This document shows, piece by piece, positions 1 to 9,163 of a DNA stretch of 64,000 nucleotides. The stretch spans positions 36,269-100,268 of the forward strand of contig DASZDG010000079.1 in NCBI GenBank assembly GCA_035942255.1. The letters run 5' to 3'. Both the position numbers and the translations under genes were made by a program. Every line of letters begins with the position of its first letter. Within the stretch, counting starts at the first letter, position 1. The DNA is from JALZEG01 sp035942255 (lineage in GTDB: Bacteria > Actinomycetota > CADDZG01 > WHSQ01). The notes under the pieces are model-generated. The model saw only the letters and a program-made list of their open reading frames with translations, was not told where the DNA came from and made no database searches.

Positions 1-605
1 ACGCCGGCGGCTACGACGGCTCGAACGACACCACGCCGAACGGCTCGGTCACGTTCAACTACTTCAACCGTCAGACGAAGGAGTGGGCGGCGCAGCCGAT
101 CGACATCCCGATCGCGGATGGGGACGCGATGTGGCCGTGGATCGTCGCCGGTGACGACGGCCGTGTCGCGGTCACGTGGTACCAGAACCTCGCCGGGAAG
201 CCCGACCAGTTCCGTCCCTTCGTCGCCTACACGATGAACGGGCACGGCTCGTACGTCACGTGCTCGGACGGCAAGAAGCACTTCGTCCCGCCGCAGTTCC
301 AGGTCGCGGACGCCACCGGACGGCCGATCCACGAGGGCAAGATCTGCCTGAGCGGCACGGCGTGCAACGCGAACCCGAGCTTCGAGGGCGGCGACCGTCG
401 GCTCGGCGACTTCTTCACCGTGAACTTCGACCACAAGGGCAACCTCTTCATCGTGTCGGGCGACACGACGCTCCCGAGCCCGACGGGGGGGCCGAAGCCG
501 GTGGCGAACCCGATCTTCGTGAAGCAGGTGTCGGGCGACAAGATGCTGGCGAAGCCCGACAAGATCCGCAAGACGCGCTGCCTCTTCCCGCTGCCGACCT
601 GCTAG
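1..605 (+). CDS. C-terminal part of a secreted sialidase-like (BNR-type) protein, truncated by the window edge
   Basis: The reading frame is open from base 3 to the TAG at 603-605, so about 200 C-terminal residues are visible and the start lies outside. The text is rich in short beta-strand motifs of the kind found in BNR/sialidase propellers: 'MWPWIVAGDDGRVAVTWY' and 'GDFFTVNFDHKGNLFIVSGD' read like successive blades with Asp-box-like turns. Several cysteines and the very C-terminal Cys suggest an extracytoplasmic, disulfide-bonded protein. Without the N-terminus neither the signal peptide nor catalytic residues can be checked, so enzymatic activity is not claimed; many actinobacterial proteins of this kind are only annotated as exo-alpha-sialidase-like. 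Confidence 0.6.
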   Translation, partial: AGGYDGSNDTTPNGSVTFNYFNRQTKEWAAQPIDIPIADGDAMWPWIVAGDDGRVAVTWYQNLAGKPDQFRPFVAYTMNGHGSYVTCSDGKKHFVPPQFQVADATGRPIHEGKICLSGTACNANPSFEGGDRRLGDFFTVNFDHKGNLFIVSGDTTLPSPTGGPKPVANPIFVKQVSGDKMLAKPDKIRKTRCLFPLPTC

Positions 606-649
606 GAGCCCGCGCGAACTAGCGCGGCCCCCACGGAGTCCCACCTCGC

Positions 650-1567
650 GTGGGACCCCGGACGATCGCCGGCTGCCTCGCGGCCGTCGTGCTCGCCTGC
701 TCGTGCACCGGTGACGAGCCGCGGGAGCCGCGCGCCGCGGCCTCGCCTGACGCGACCGAGACCGCGACCCCGGAGCCCGCCGAGCCCGCGGCCACGCGAG
801 CGTTCCGGCCTCCCGTCCGCAAGCACGGCGACCGCATCGTGATGCCGGTCACGTTCGTGGACGGGAGCAGGGCCGAGGTCGTTGCCGACCGTTCGCTCGG
901 CGTGCAGCGGATGGGGGTGAGCGTCTACACGTCGGGGGGCCTCGGGGGCATCGACCGGACGCTGAGCTTCAACGCGGGCGACGGCTCGGGGTTCATGCGT
1001 AGCGGCCCGCTCGAGGTGTACGAGGGCCACGACGGGGGCCGCGTCGAGCTGTGGCGCCCGGCGCGCGACCTCCCGGGGCGCTGCCGGTACCTCGTCTACC
1101 GGTTCGCCGCGTGGTTCGGCGACTGGTTCGTCGGCGTGCGCGCGTGCCAGCCGGGCCTGTCGCGGGACGAGAGGGAGCAGTGGGCGCGCCTGCTGCGAGG
1201 ACGCGTGACGCCGGAGGGGTGGCTCGTGCTGTCGGCGCGGCCCCCTCTGCAGCTCACGCCCGCCGGGGGCCACTCGGGGCCCGAGCTGATCTTCGGACAG
1301 GGCCGGTCCAACTGGGTCGAGGTCGAGCCCGGCCGCTGCGATCGTTCGAGCCCCGGCCGTGGCGGCTTCGTCCGGAAGATGCCGGACGGGACCGTCGTCC
1401 GGTTCAGCCGGCTCGGCGGCAGCCCCGACCGCGGCGACGTCTGGACGGCCACGTGGTGCGAGGACGGCCGTGCGACCGTGCAGGTGAGCCAGGCGTTCGA
1501 GAGGTTCGCCCGCGCCGCGGCGCGTGGCTTCCGCATGAGGAGGATCGTGCTCGCAGACCCCTCTTAG
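650..1567 (+). CDS. Putative lipoprotein of unknown function
   Basis: A 305-residue protein starting at GTG 650. The N-terminus has a basic n-region (GPR), a hydrophobic stretch and the segment VVLAC, which works as a lipobox, followed by an acidic, Pro/Ala-rich linker (about residues 20-55). The rest is a soluble domain with evenly spaced cysteines and aromatic residues. I do not recognise the family. It lies 44 bp downstream of the sialidase-like gene and could be co-transcribed with it. Its stop codon overlaps by 3 bp the end of a tiny convergent reading frame. Codon use, strongly GC at third positions, supports a real gene. Confidence 0.65.
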   Translation: MGPRTIAGCLAAVVLACSCTGDEPREPRAAASPDATETATPEPAEPAATRAFRPPVRKHGDRIVMPVTFVDGSRAEVVADRSLGVQRMGVSVYTSGGLGGIDRTLSFNAGDGSGFMRSGPLEVYEGHDGGRVELWRPARDLPGRCRYLVYRFAAWFGDWFVGVRACQPGLSRDEREQWARLLRGRVTPEGWLVLSARPPLQLTPAGGHSGPELIFGQGRSNWVEVEPGRCDRSSPGRGGFVRKMPDGTVVRFSRLGGSPDRGDVWTATWCEDGRATVQVSQAFERFARAAARGFRMRRIVLADPS

Positions 1568-1668
1568 CGGTCGCGCTCGTCCTTGATCGTGCGGAGCGTG
1601 ATCCCGACGACGGCCCCCGCGACAGCGGGCACGGCCACGGCGGCGAACAGTCCCAGCAAGCCCTCCAT
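1564..1668 (-). CDS. Small single-pass membrane protein (34 aa), hypothetical
   Basis: ATG at 1668 opens a 34-codon frame ending in TAA. Residues 4-24 form one continuous hydrophobic helix rich in Gly, Ala and Val, and the tail is charged (RTIKDERDR), the typical layout of small bacterial membrane proteins with the basic end inside. The ATG lies 29 bp after the stop of the topoisomerase IB gene on the same strand, so it may be the last gene of that transcript. No clear ribosome-binding site precedes it. The hydrophobic pattern could also arise by chance in GC-rich DNA, so confidence is modest. Confidence 0.4.
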   Translation of the reverse strand: MEGLLGLFAAVAVPAVAGAVVGITLRTIKDERDR

Positions 1669-1697
1669 CGGGTCAGCGTACGCCTTCGCGGCGCGCG

Positions 1698-2747
1698 CTA
1701 GGCGATCTTCTCCAGCGCGTCCGACTCCTTGTCGTTGCGCAGCAGGTCCAGCACCGCGGCCTCGATCGGCCCCTGCATCGCCGGCTCTCCGAAGTCCCGG
1801 TCCTCACCGAGCTGCTCCAGCGCCCCGCTGATCGTCCAGCCCGAGCGGTAGCGGTCGAACACGCGGGGGTCGATGTACGACGCGCGGCACACCGCGGGCG
1901 TGTTGCCGAGGTAGTGCGAGACCTCCTGGACCGCGCGGGACATCGCGCGCTTGCGGGCCGTGCGCGACTTCGCCGCCTCGCCCGACACCGCGAGCGCGAC
2001 CGCCGCCAGCACCGTTGCGTTCCACGTCCGGAAGTCCTTCGCGCTGAAGTCGCCGCCGGTGATGTCCTTGACGTACTGGTTGATGTCGGACGACTTCACG
2101 TCGACCCAGTCGCCGCCGGCGCGGTACGCGAGGAGCTCCGGCCCCCCCGACCGCCTCCGCTTGAGCGCCGTCACGACGTCGAGGACCTCCGGGTCGACGA
2201 GCGACTGGACCCGGCGCTTGCCGCTCTTGGCGCGGTAGTCGAACGTGATGATCCGGCCCTCGATCGTGACGTGTCGCTTCTGCATGGTCGCGAGGCCGTA
2301 CGTCTGGTTCTGCTCCGCGTAGTCCTCGGTCCCGATCCGGAAGAAGCCGCGGTCGAGCAGCCGGACCGCGCAGGCGAGCACGCGCTCCCGAGGGAAGTCG
2401 TCGAGGGCGAGGTCGGCGCTGCAGCGGTCGCGCATCGCCGGGAGGGCGGCGGCGAAGTCGAGCATGTGCTCGAACTTCTCCGCGTCGCGCCGTCGCCGCC
2501 AGTCCTCGTGGTACATGTACTGCTTCCGCCCGGCGGCATCCGTCCCGATCGCCTGGATGTGGCCGTTCGGCGCGGAGCAGATCCAGACGTCCTTCCACGC
2601 CGGCGGGATCACGAGGCTCCGGATGCGCGTCAGCGTCTCGGGGTCGCGGATGCGCTTCCCGTTCTCGTCGAGGTACTCGAATCCCTTGCCCCGTCGCCTC
2701 CGCGTGTATCCGGGGCCGGAGCAGTCGACTCTCCTCAGTCGCGGCAC
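1698..2747 (-). CDS. DNA topoisomerase IB (eukaryotic/poxvirus type)
   Basis: A 349-residue type IB topoisomerase, which relaxes supercoils by nicking one strand through a 3'-phosphotyrosyl link and needs no ATP. The N-terminal wedge domain is seen in 'GPGYTRRRRGKGFEYLD' and 'IPPAWKDVWIC'. The catalytic domain carries 'DFRTWNATV' and ends with the active-site tyrosine in 'CRASYIDPRV' (about Tyr291). The GTG at 2747 is chosen because bacterial members normally begin just before the 'LRRVDCSGPGY' segment; a longer frame upstream would run into the divergent glpX gene. Length agrees with bacterial homologues. It is divergent from glpX with 91 bp between the starts. Confidence 0.9.
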   Translation of the reverse strand: MPRLRRVDCSGPGYTRRRRGKGFEYLDENGKRIRDPETLTRIRSLVIPPAWKDVWICSAPNGHIQAIGTDAAGRKQYMYHEDWRRRRDAEKFEHMLDFAAALPAMRDRCSADLALDDFPRERVLACAVRLLDRGFFRIGTEDYAEQNQTYGLATMQKRHVTIEGRIITFDYRAKSGKRRVQSLVDPEVLDVVTALKRRRSGGPELLAYRAGGDWVDVKSSDINQYVKDITGGDFSAKDFRTWNATVLAAVALAVSGEAAKSRTARKRAMSRAVQEVSHYLGNTPAVCRASYIDPRVFDRYRSGWTISGALEQLGEDRDFGEPAMQGPIEAAVLDLLRNDKESDALEKIA

Positions 2748-2838
2748 CCCCGGATGCTTCCCGTTAATCTCAGGCCCCAACCCATCCTTCCGCGCGGGTC
2801 GTTTCGGCGAGACGCTCGAAAAGCTTAGGAGGAACCGC

Positions 2839-3837
2839 ATGGCGCAGGCCGCCCAGGGAGGCGAGGCCCCCGATAGGAACCTCGCCCTCGAGCTCGTCCG
2901 AGTGACCGAGGCGGCGGCGCTCTCCGCGGCCCGCTGGATGGGCCGGGGTGACAAGGAGGCGGCGGACCAGGCGGCCGTCGACGCGATGAGGCTCCTCATG
3001 GACACCGTCCCCATGGACGGGACCGTGGTCATCGGCGAGGGCGAGAAGGACAACGCCCCGATGCTCTACAACGGCGAGCGGATCGGTAACGGCGACCCGC
3101 CCGTCGTCGACATCGCCGTCGACCCGATCGACGGGACGACGCTGACGTCCAAGGGGATGAACGGCGCGCTCTCGGTCGTCGCGCTCGCGGAGCGCGGGAC
3201 GATGTTCGACCCGGGGCCGTGCGTCTACATGGAGAAGATCGCGGCGGGCGAGGAGGCGGCCGACCTCATCGACATCGAGGCGCCGGTCGCCGAGAACATC
3301 AAGCGCGTGGCGAAGGCGAAGCGCGCTCAGGTGTCGGACGTGACCGTCACGATCCTCGAGCGCCCGCGCCACGAGCAGCTCGTCAAGGAAGTGCGTGAGG
3401 CGGGCGCTCGCATCAGGTTCATCACCGACGGCGACGTCGCCGGCGCGATAGCGGCCGCGCGCTCGGGAACGGGGGTGGACCTGCTGATGGGCACCGGCGG
3501 GACGCCCGAGGGCGTGATCGCCGCCTGCGCTATCAAGTGCCTCGGCGGCGTGATCCAGGGCCGGCTGTGGCCGCGGAACGAGACCGAGCGCGACGCCGCC
3601 GTCGCCGCGGGCTACGACCTCGACCAGGTGCTGACGACGAACGACCTCGTGTCGGGCGAGGACGTGTTCTTCGCCGCGACCGGCGTGACCGACGGCGACC
3701 TCGTGAACGGGGTCCGTTACCGCGACGGCTCGCCGATCACGCAGTCGATCGTCATGCGGTCGCGCTCCGGGACGGTCCGGCTCATCGACGCGCTCCACCG
3801 CATGGAGAAGCTGAAGAAGTTCTCCGCGAAGTACTGA
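2839..3837 (+). CDS. glpX: Class II fructose-1,6-bisphosphatase
   Basis: GlpX hydrolyses fructose 1,6-bisphosphate to fructose 6-phosphate, the committed step of gluconeogenesis, in the cytoplasm. The 332-residue protein shows the metal-binding signature of the lithium-sensitive phosphatase fold: GEGE near residues 66-69 and DPIDGT at 95-100, then 'LLMGTGGTPEGVIAACA', all typical of GlpX. The ATG at 2839 follows a perfect AGGAGG at 2827-2832. Most actinomycetes use GlpX as their main bisphosphatase. The gene stands alone, with an MFS gene starting 8 bp after it. Confidence 0.95.
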   Translation: MAQAAQGGEAPDRNLALELVRVTEAAALSAARWMGRGDKEAADQAAVDAMRLLMDTVPMDGTVVIGEGEKDNAPMLYNGERIGNGDPPVVDIAVDPIDGTTLTSKGMNGALSVVALAERGTMFDPGPCVYMEKIAAGEEAADLIDIEAPVAENIKRVAKAKRAQVSDVTVTILERPRHEQLVKEVREAGARIRFITDGDVAGAIAAARSGTGVDLLMGTGGTPEGVIAACAIKCLGGVIQGRLWPRNETERDAAVAAGYDLDQVLTTNDLVSGEDVFFAATGVTDGDLVNGVRYRDGSPITQSIVMRSRSGTVRLIDALHRMEKLKKFSAKY

Positions 3838-3845
3838 TCCGGTAG

Positions 3846-5105
3846 TTGGCGAGGCGGTTCCCCGGCGCGCGCCGGCTTGCTATCGACGTCTCGCCGCTGC
3901 GGGAGTCGGTCCCGTACCGGGCGCTCTGGATCGGGCAGATCGTCTCGCTGCTCGGTACGCAGATCCGCTACGTCGCCGTCCCGTACCAGGTCTTCCAGCT
4001 CACCGACTCCGTCCTCGCCGTCGGGCTGATCGGCCTCGCCGAGGTCGTTCCGCTGATCGTCTTCTCGATCCTCGGCGGCGCGTGGGCAGACCGCACCGAC
4101 CGCCGCGGTCTGGTCGCACGAGCGCACGTGGCGATGATGAGTGCGTCGGTTGCCCTCGCGGCAGTCTCGCTGGCGGAGTCACCGCCGGTCGGAGCGATCT
4201 ATGCGCTGACGGCCCTCGCGTCGGCGTTCGACGCGGTGGACCGGCCGGCGCGCGCGGCGATGATCCCGTCGCTGGTCCCGCCGGGGAAGCTCCCCGCCGC
4301 GATGGCGCTGCGCCAGATCGTGTTCCACGTGACGCACATCGTCGGCCCCCTCGTCGGCGGCGTGATCATCGCGACGCTCGGCCTGTCGTGGGTGTACGGC
4401 CTCGACGCGGTCACGTTCCTCGGGGGCCTCGCGTCGTTGCGGTGGGTGCCGCCGTCGCGCCCAGACGGCGTCGTCGAGCAGAGCGCTCTCGACGCAGTCG
4501 TGGAGGGCTTGCGGTTCTCGTTCCGGACGCCGTTGATCCTGTCGGTGTTCGTGATCGATCTCGTCGCGATGATCTTCGGGATGCCGAGGGCCGTGTTCCC
4601 CGCCCTCGCCGAGCGCACGTTCGGCGGGGGAGCGACGACGTTGAGCCTCCTGTACGCGTCGGTGTCCGCCGGCGCGCTGGTCGCGGCGGTGACCTCGGGA
4701 TGGGTCGGCCGCGTCCGGCGACAGGGGGTCGCGGTACTCGTCGCGGTGGCGATATGGGGTGCGGCGATCACTCTCGCGGGCCTCTCGCTGTTCTCGCTGG
4801 CGCTCACGATGGCGTTGCTCGCGCTGGCGGGCGCCGCCGACGTGGTCAGCGCCGTGTTCCGCGGGACGATGCTGCAGGAGAGCACGCCGGACTATCTGCG
4901 CGGGCGCGTGACCGCGGCGAACCTGATGGTCGTGACGGGGGGGCCGCGGCTGGGGGACGTCGAAGCCGGCATCGCGGCGTCGCTGGTCGGAGCGCCGGGG
5001 TCGGTCGTGGTCGGGGGCCTCGCGTGTCTCGCCGGGACTGCGGCCGTCGCGGCCGTCTTCCCGTCGCTGCGCGACTACCGCGCCGGTCACCAGTCGAGCG
5101 AATAG
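3846..5105 (+). CDS. Major facilitator superfamily transporter (MFS_3/EntS-like exporter)
   Basis: A 419-residue polytopic membrane protein with about 10-12 hydrophobic segments. The first helix 'ALWIGQIVSLLGTQIRYVAV' and the loop 'GGAWADRTDRRGLV' (the MFS motif-A region with D-R-x-x-R) place it in the MFS_3 group with enterobactin-type and drug exporters. Substrate cannot be told from sequence. The TTG at 3846 is the only plausible start near the first helix; no clear Shine-Dalgarno precedes it, so coupling to glpX 8 bp upstream is possible. The 3' end overlaps the convergent PD40 gene by 19 bp. Confidence 0.85.
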   Translation: MARRFPGARRLAIDVSPLRESVPYRALWIGQIVSLLGTQIRYVAVPYQVFQLTDSVLAVGLIGLAEVVPLIVFSILGGAWADRTDRRGLVARAHVAMMSASVALAAVSLAESPPVGAIYALTALASAFDAVDRPARAAMIPSLVPPGKLPAAMALRQIVFHVTHIVGPLVGGVIIATLGLSWVYGLDAVTFLGGLASLRWVPPSRPDGVVEQSALDAVVEGLRFSFRTPLILSVFVIDLVAMIFGMPRAVFPALAERTFGGGATTLSLLYASVSAGALVAAVTSGWVGRVRRQGVAVLVAVAIWGAAITLAGLSLFSLALTMALLALAGAADVVSAVFRGTMLQESTPDYLRGRVTAANLMVVTGGPRLGDVEAGIAASLVGAPGSVVVGGLACLAGTAAVAAVFPSLRDYRAGHQSSE

Positions 5106-6046
5106 ACCTCGAGGTCCCGGCCCGCCAGGAGGTCGGTGTGGCGCGTCCCGCGCGCGGTCATGCGGAAGACGTGAGCCAGGCAGCCGTCGCCGATGCCGCT
5201 GAACGCGATCCTCCTCCCGCTGGGAGACCAGGCAGGGGACCGGGCCCACTGGATGAAGGCATGGCTCGTGAGGTCCCGGCGTCCCGAGCCGTCGACGCGG
5301 ACGCGCTCGATGGCGTCGACCGTGCGGAACGACGAGAAGACGAGCCGGCGCCCGTCGGGCGACCAATCCGGCAGCGACAGCTCCTTCCTCCGGTCCGCCA
5401 CGAGAGCTCTCTCGTCGCCGGCCTCGTCGCGGACGACGAGCTTCGACGTCCTCCCGTCGGCGAGCGTGACCGCGAGTCGTCCGCCGTCGGGGCTCCACGC
5501 GGGGGAGAGGTATCCCACGAACCGTCGCGGTGGCGTCAGCCGCCTCAACCCGGTCCCGTCGGCCCCCACGACCATCAGCGCCCTCTTGTCGTTGGAGCTG
5601 CTGACGCCGGGCCGGTCGGGGAACTGCCGCACGAACGCGATCGTCTCCCCGTCCGGCGACCAGACCGCGGCCCCGTCCTGCCCCGGCCCCCGCGTGACGC
5701 GACGGATATCGCCGCCACGGCGGCGCATGACGTAGAGGTCGCGGTCGAATGTCGGGTCGCGGCGCAGCGGCGCGCTGGCGGAGAAGACGATGCGCCGGCG
5801 GCCGGGGGACCACGAGGGGTCGGACTCGTGCCTGCGGTTCTGGGTCAGCCGTCGCAGCCCGACGCCGTTCGGAGCGATCGTGAACAGCTCGGGGTCGCCC
5901 GGGTTCCCGCACTGGGGGCCGCGCGCGGGAGACGGGTCGGGGATCGCGGCGAAGACGATCGGCGGTCCCGACGGCGGCGGGTGCGCCGGGTCTTCGTCGA
6001 GCGAGGGGAACAGCAGCGAGAGGAGCGCTAGGAGCAGGTCGGCCAC
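5087..6046 (-). CDS. Secreted PD40/TolB-like beta-propeller protein
   Basis: A 319-residue protein built of WD40-like PD40 repeats of the TolB type: 'PSWSPGRRRIVFSA', 'AVWSPDGETIAFVR', 'PAWSPDGGRLAVTL', 'PDWSPDGRRLVFSS' and 'PAWSPSGRRIAFSG' recur every 45-50 residues, enough for a six-bladed propeller. The N-terminus is hydrophobic, so export is likely; an in-frame TAG two codons upstream makes GTG 6046 the first usable start. The C-terminus 'VYSLDW' matches the end of the PD40 protein at 10245-11189. TolB-like propellers usually bind proteins or glycans; no catalytic function is claimed. Confidence 0.8.
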   Translation of the reverse strand: MADLLLALLSLLFPSLDEDPAHPPPSGPPIVFAAIPDPSPARGPQCGNPGDPELFTIAPNGVGLRRLTQNRRHESDPSWSPGRRRIVFSASAPLRRDPTFDRDLYVMRRRGGDIRRVTRGPGQDGAAVWSPDGETIAFVRQFPDRPGVSSSNDKRALMVVGADGTGLRRLTPPRRFVGYLSPAWSPDGGRLAVTLADGRTSKLVVRDEAGDERALVADRRKELSLPDWSPDGRRLVFSSFRTVDAIERVRVDGSGRRDLTSHAFIQWARSPAWSPSGRRIAFSGIGDGCLAHVFRMTARGTRHTDLLAGRDLEVYSLDW

Positions 6047-6084
6047 TCGTCTCTACACCGACGGGGGCCGCGGATGGTTCCCGC

Positions 6085-6738
6085 CTAGCCCGATCCGGCC
6101 TCGTCGCGGACGAGCCCGTCCTGCCCGTGGATGTAGAGCTTCACGCCGTTCTTGCGCGCGAGCTCGCGGCCCGCGCTGATCGCCTCTTCCTGCTTGTCGT
6201 AGTAGCCCTCGGGCTCGGTGCTGCTCTCGTCCTTCAGCGCCCATCCCTCGAAGTCGTCGGGGACGACGTGCAGGTCGTTGCCCTGGCGCAGCGGCTCCTC
6301 ACGGGCTGTCGGCTCGGTTCCGAGCTTGTCCTCGATGCGCTTGAGCGCGGCCTGGATGCCGTCGTCGGAGTCGCGCGACTCCGCGCTGCCCTTGTGGATG
6401 AGCACCGACGCCATCACCGTGAACGAGAAGAGCTGGAGGAACTCCGACTGCCAGTTCTCGAGCGTCGCCCGCGAAAACTGCGCGACGAAGTCGCCGATCT
6501 CCGGCTTCTCGCCGTGCGTCTTCTGCTCGTCGGTGAAGTTCTGCCATTCGGCGATCCCCTGCGCGGCCCAGCTCACGAAGAACAGCGCGCAGAACCCGAG
6601 GCTGAGCCCGAAGTTCTTCCACAGCCTCATGCTGGTCTTCTTCTCGTTCTGGATGCTCCGGACGAGCGTCCCGACGAGATACGCGGTTATCCCCGCGATC
6701 ACGAGCACGACGACGCCCATCAGGATTGCGCCGGCCAC
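6085..6738 (-). CDS. Membrane protein with DUF6766-like and DUF2188-like domains
   Basis: The 217-residue product has three hydrophobic segments (about residues 3-25, 45-65 and 100-118), with 'FGLSLGFCALFFVSWAAQG' between the first two loops; this order resembles the DUF6766 family. The C-terminal 60 residues ('YYDKQEEAISAGRELARKNG', then 'LYIHGQDGLVRDE') match the DUF2188 pattern, a small alpha-beta domain usually found alone. GTG at 6738 is preceded by GAGGAGG at good spacing. The function of both domains is unknown. Family names are from memory and should be confirmed by a profile search. Confidence 0.7.
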   Translation of the reverse strand: MAGAILMGVVVLVIAGITAYLVGTLVRSIQNEKKTSMRLWKNFGLSLGFCALFFVSWAAQGIAEWQNFTDEQKTHGEKPEIGDFVAQFSRATLENWQSEFLQLFSFTVMASVLIHKGSAESRDSDDGIQAALKRIEDKLGTEPTAREEPLRQGNDLHVVPDDFEGWALKDESSTEPEGYYDKQEEAISAGRELARKNGVKLYIHGQDGLVRDEAGSG

Positions 6739-6805
6739 CGGACCTCCTCATGCAGATCGACGTCTCGAGCACGAGGCTATCTACGCGGCCCCCGCGGAAG
6801 CCGGA

Positions 6806-9163
6806 TTACGCCATCGGCCGCCAAGTGAACGGCTGCGACGTCGCACCCATGCAGTTGTCGCTGACGTCCACGCCGGGCGATCGCAGAGGAGCGGAAGGGA
6901 GCCGCGCCCTGTACGTGCCCCGCTCCGTCAGAGGCACGCTGCTGCCGTACCTGCTGATCACACCGCCGTCGCCGGCGCGGACCTTCTGCAGGACCTCCCA
7001 CCGCACGCCGCGCTGCCTCTCTATCCACACCCGTACGCCCTTGGCACAACCGCTGCCGAAGAGGCTGGCGACGGTTCCTCTCACCAGGCCGCGGCGGCCG
7101 GCGTACGCCGACACCGCTCGCGGGATCCGGAAGCCGCTCGGCTCGGCGTCGCGGAACTGCGAGTCGAACTGGGCCGCGTGCATCGACTCGTCGCCCTCGC
7201 AGGAGATGCGTTCCTCGGCCCCCCAACACTCGTCCAGGCCCTCGCCGCCGTCGGCCCGATCGGACCCGCCACCCGTTGCCAGGTAGTCGTCACCGTCGCC
7301 TCCGGACATCTCGTCGTCACCGACGGTGGACTCGAGCAGGTCGTCTCCCGCTCCGCCCGTGACGGCGTCGTCGCCCCCGTACATGCCCCAGAGGAGGTTC
7401 GCCCGGGCATCTCCGGCAAGCACGTCCGAGGCCCGCGTGCCGACCGCGCCCTCTATGCCCGTCACGGAGTCGATGCCCGCGCCGCTCGCGGTTCCGGCCG
7501 CCAGGTCGACCTCGAAGCTCTCGGCCGGACCGGGCCACACGACGTCCACCCCGGCGCCACCGTCGACGTCGTCGGCGCCGCTGCCGAGGTCGATGACGTC
7601 GGTCCCGGCACCGCCGAAGAGCCGGTCGTTCCCGTCGTGGTCGATGAGGAGGTCGATCCCGGCGCCGCCGGAGTAGTCGTCGTTCCCGAGCCCACCCTCG
7701 ACCACGTCGTCGCCTGCGGCCCCCGTGGCGGTGTCGTCGCCGGCCGCGCCGAACACCTCGTCGAACCCACCGCGCCCGTCGAGCGTGTCGTTCCCGCCAC
7801 CACCGTCGAGGCGATTCGCGGCCGCGCTGCCCACGATCACGTCGTCGAGCTCCGTCCCGACGACGCCCTCCACCGACGTGAGGCGGTGTCGTCCTTGCGC
7901 GTCGAGGACTCCCGTCGTCAGGTTCGCCCGCGCGGGCACCGTGCCCTCGAACAGGTTGGCGAAGTCGAACCCCGCTCCGGCCCGAAAGACGTCGCGGCCG
8001 CGGCTGTCCTCGAAGACGTCGTCGCCGTCGCCGCCCACGAAGACGTTCGGCTTCGCGTCGCCCGTGAACCTCGTGCCCGCGTCGCTCGCGTACGCGCCCT
8101 CGATGCCCGTCACGTCCGCCGCGCGGTCGCCGCCGATCGTCACCACTCCCCGAGCGAGGTCGACGGTCACCCGCGCGTCGACGCCGCGATAGGAGAGGAA
8201 GTCCGTTCCGCCGCGGCCTTCCACGATGTTGCCGAGCCCGGCCGGCCGGAAGACCTCGCCGCGACGGCTGCCGGTGAGGCGGTCTCCGCGCGTGCTTCCT
8301 TCGAGGACCTCGAACCCCGACAAGCGGTCGGTGCCCTGGCCGCGCGCGCGGCCGGCGCCGAGGTCGACGTCGACCGCGCGGCCCGTGAGATACGTCACCC
8401 GATCTCTGCCGGCGCCACCGGCGAGCACGTCGTCTCCCTGCTGCCCGGCCACGACGTCGTTCCCCGCGTTGCCGTCGACGCGGTCGCCGCCACGGCCCCC
8501 GAACAGGAAGTCGCGACCGCGGCCCCCCAGCAGACGGTCCGGACGATCGGATCCCGCGACGATCTCGAGGGCGCGGAGGACGTCGCTCCCGTCGCCGTGT
8601 GCGACTCCTCTCGCGACATCCACGGTCACGCCGCTGGGGGCCGCGGCGAAGGCGACCACGTCGCGCGACGTACCGCCGTCGAGAACGTCCGAGCCGGAAC
8701 CGCCGTCGACGGCGTCGCGTCCGGCGCTACCGAGCGCACGGTCCTCGTCCGCGCCGCCGGCCAGAGCGTCGCCTCCCGCACCCCCCCGGAGCACGTCGTT
8801 CCCGCGCCCACCCGACACCACGTCGGCATTCCCGCGGCCCTCGACGGTGTCGGCTCCTGCACCTCCCTCGACGGCGTCACCCCCGGGTCCCCCGACCACG
8901 TGGTCCGAGCCGGGCCCGGCGTCCACCGTGGCGCCGCCGTGGCCGGTGCAGATGACGTCGTCGCCGCCGCGCCCGACGATCGTGTCGTGCCCGCCGAGCC
9001 CATGGACGACGTCGTCCCCGCGCGTTCCTCGCAACGTGTCGTTCCCGGGGCTCCCGACGATCGTCGCGCGCCGCCCCGCGCACCTGATCGGTTCGGCGCC
9101 CGCACGCGGGATCACGCCCGACGTCATTACCGCCACCACGCCCACGACGAACAGCTTCCGCAC
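6806..9163 (-). CDS. Secreted RTX-type calcium-binding repeat protein
   Basis: A 785-residue exported protein starting at GTG 9163 (GGGAGGGGG just upstream) with a signal peptide ending near 'RAGAEP'. Nearly all of residues 35-650 are RTX nonapeptides of the GGxGxDxux type (for example GGDGDDVF, GGGGNDTLDG, GAAGDDTATG), which fold into parallel beta-rolls that bind Ca2+ outside the cell. Interspersed segments such as 'SGVTVDVARGVAHGDGSDVL' separate the roll blocks. The last 130 residues are non-repetitive and may form an adhesin-like module. No protease or lipase domain is seen, so a structural or adhesive role is likelier than toxin activity. A shorter relative lies at 11186-12358. Confidence 0.88.
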   Translation of the reverse strand: MRKLFVVGVVAVMTSGVIPRAGAEPIRCAGRRATIVGSPGNDTLRGTRGDDVVHGLGGHDTIVGRGGDDVICTGHGGATVDAGPGSDHVVGGPGGDAVEGGAGADTVEGRGNADVVSGGRGNDVLRGGAGGDALAGGADEDRALGSAGRDAVDGGSGSDVLDGGTSRDVVAFAAAPSGVTVDVARGVAHGDGSDVLRALEIVAGSDRPDRLLGGRGRDFLFGGRGGDRVDGNAGNDVVAGQQGDDVLAGGAGRDRVTYLTGRAVDVDLGAGRARGQGTDRLSGFEVLEGSTRGDRLTGSRRGEVFRPAGLGNIVEGRGGTDFLSYRGVDARVTVDLARGVVTIGGDRAADVTGIEGAYASDAGTRFTGDAKPNVFVGGDGDDVFEDSRGRDVFRAGAGFDFANLFEGTVPARANLTTGVLDAQGRHRLTSVEGVVGTELDDVIVGSAAANRLDGGGGNDTLDGRGGFDEVFGAAGDDTATGAAGDDVVEGGLGNDDYSGGAGIDLLIDHDGNDRLFGGAGTDVIDLGSGADDVDGGAGVDVVWPGPAESFEVDLAAGTASGAGIDSVTGIEGAVGTRASDVLAGDARANLLWGMYGGDDAVTGGAGDDLLESTVGDDEMSGGDGDDYLATGGGSDRADGGEGLDECWGAEERISCEGDESMHAAQFDSQFRDAEPSGFRIPRAVSAYAGRRGLVRGTVASLFGSGCAKGVRVWIERQRGVRWEVLQKVRAGDGGVISRYGSSVPLTERGTYRARLPSAPLRSPGVDVSDNCMGATSQPFTWRPMA

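Noticed and set aside
4082..6031. 649-codon plus frame spanning the MFS and PD40 genes
   Set aside because: Arg/Gly/Pro-rich shadow frame; it crosses two real genes of opposite orientation.
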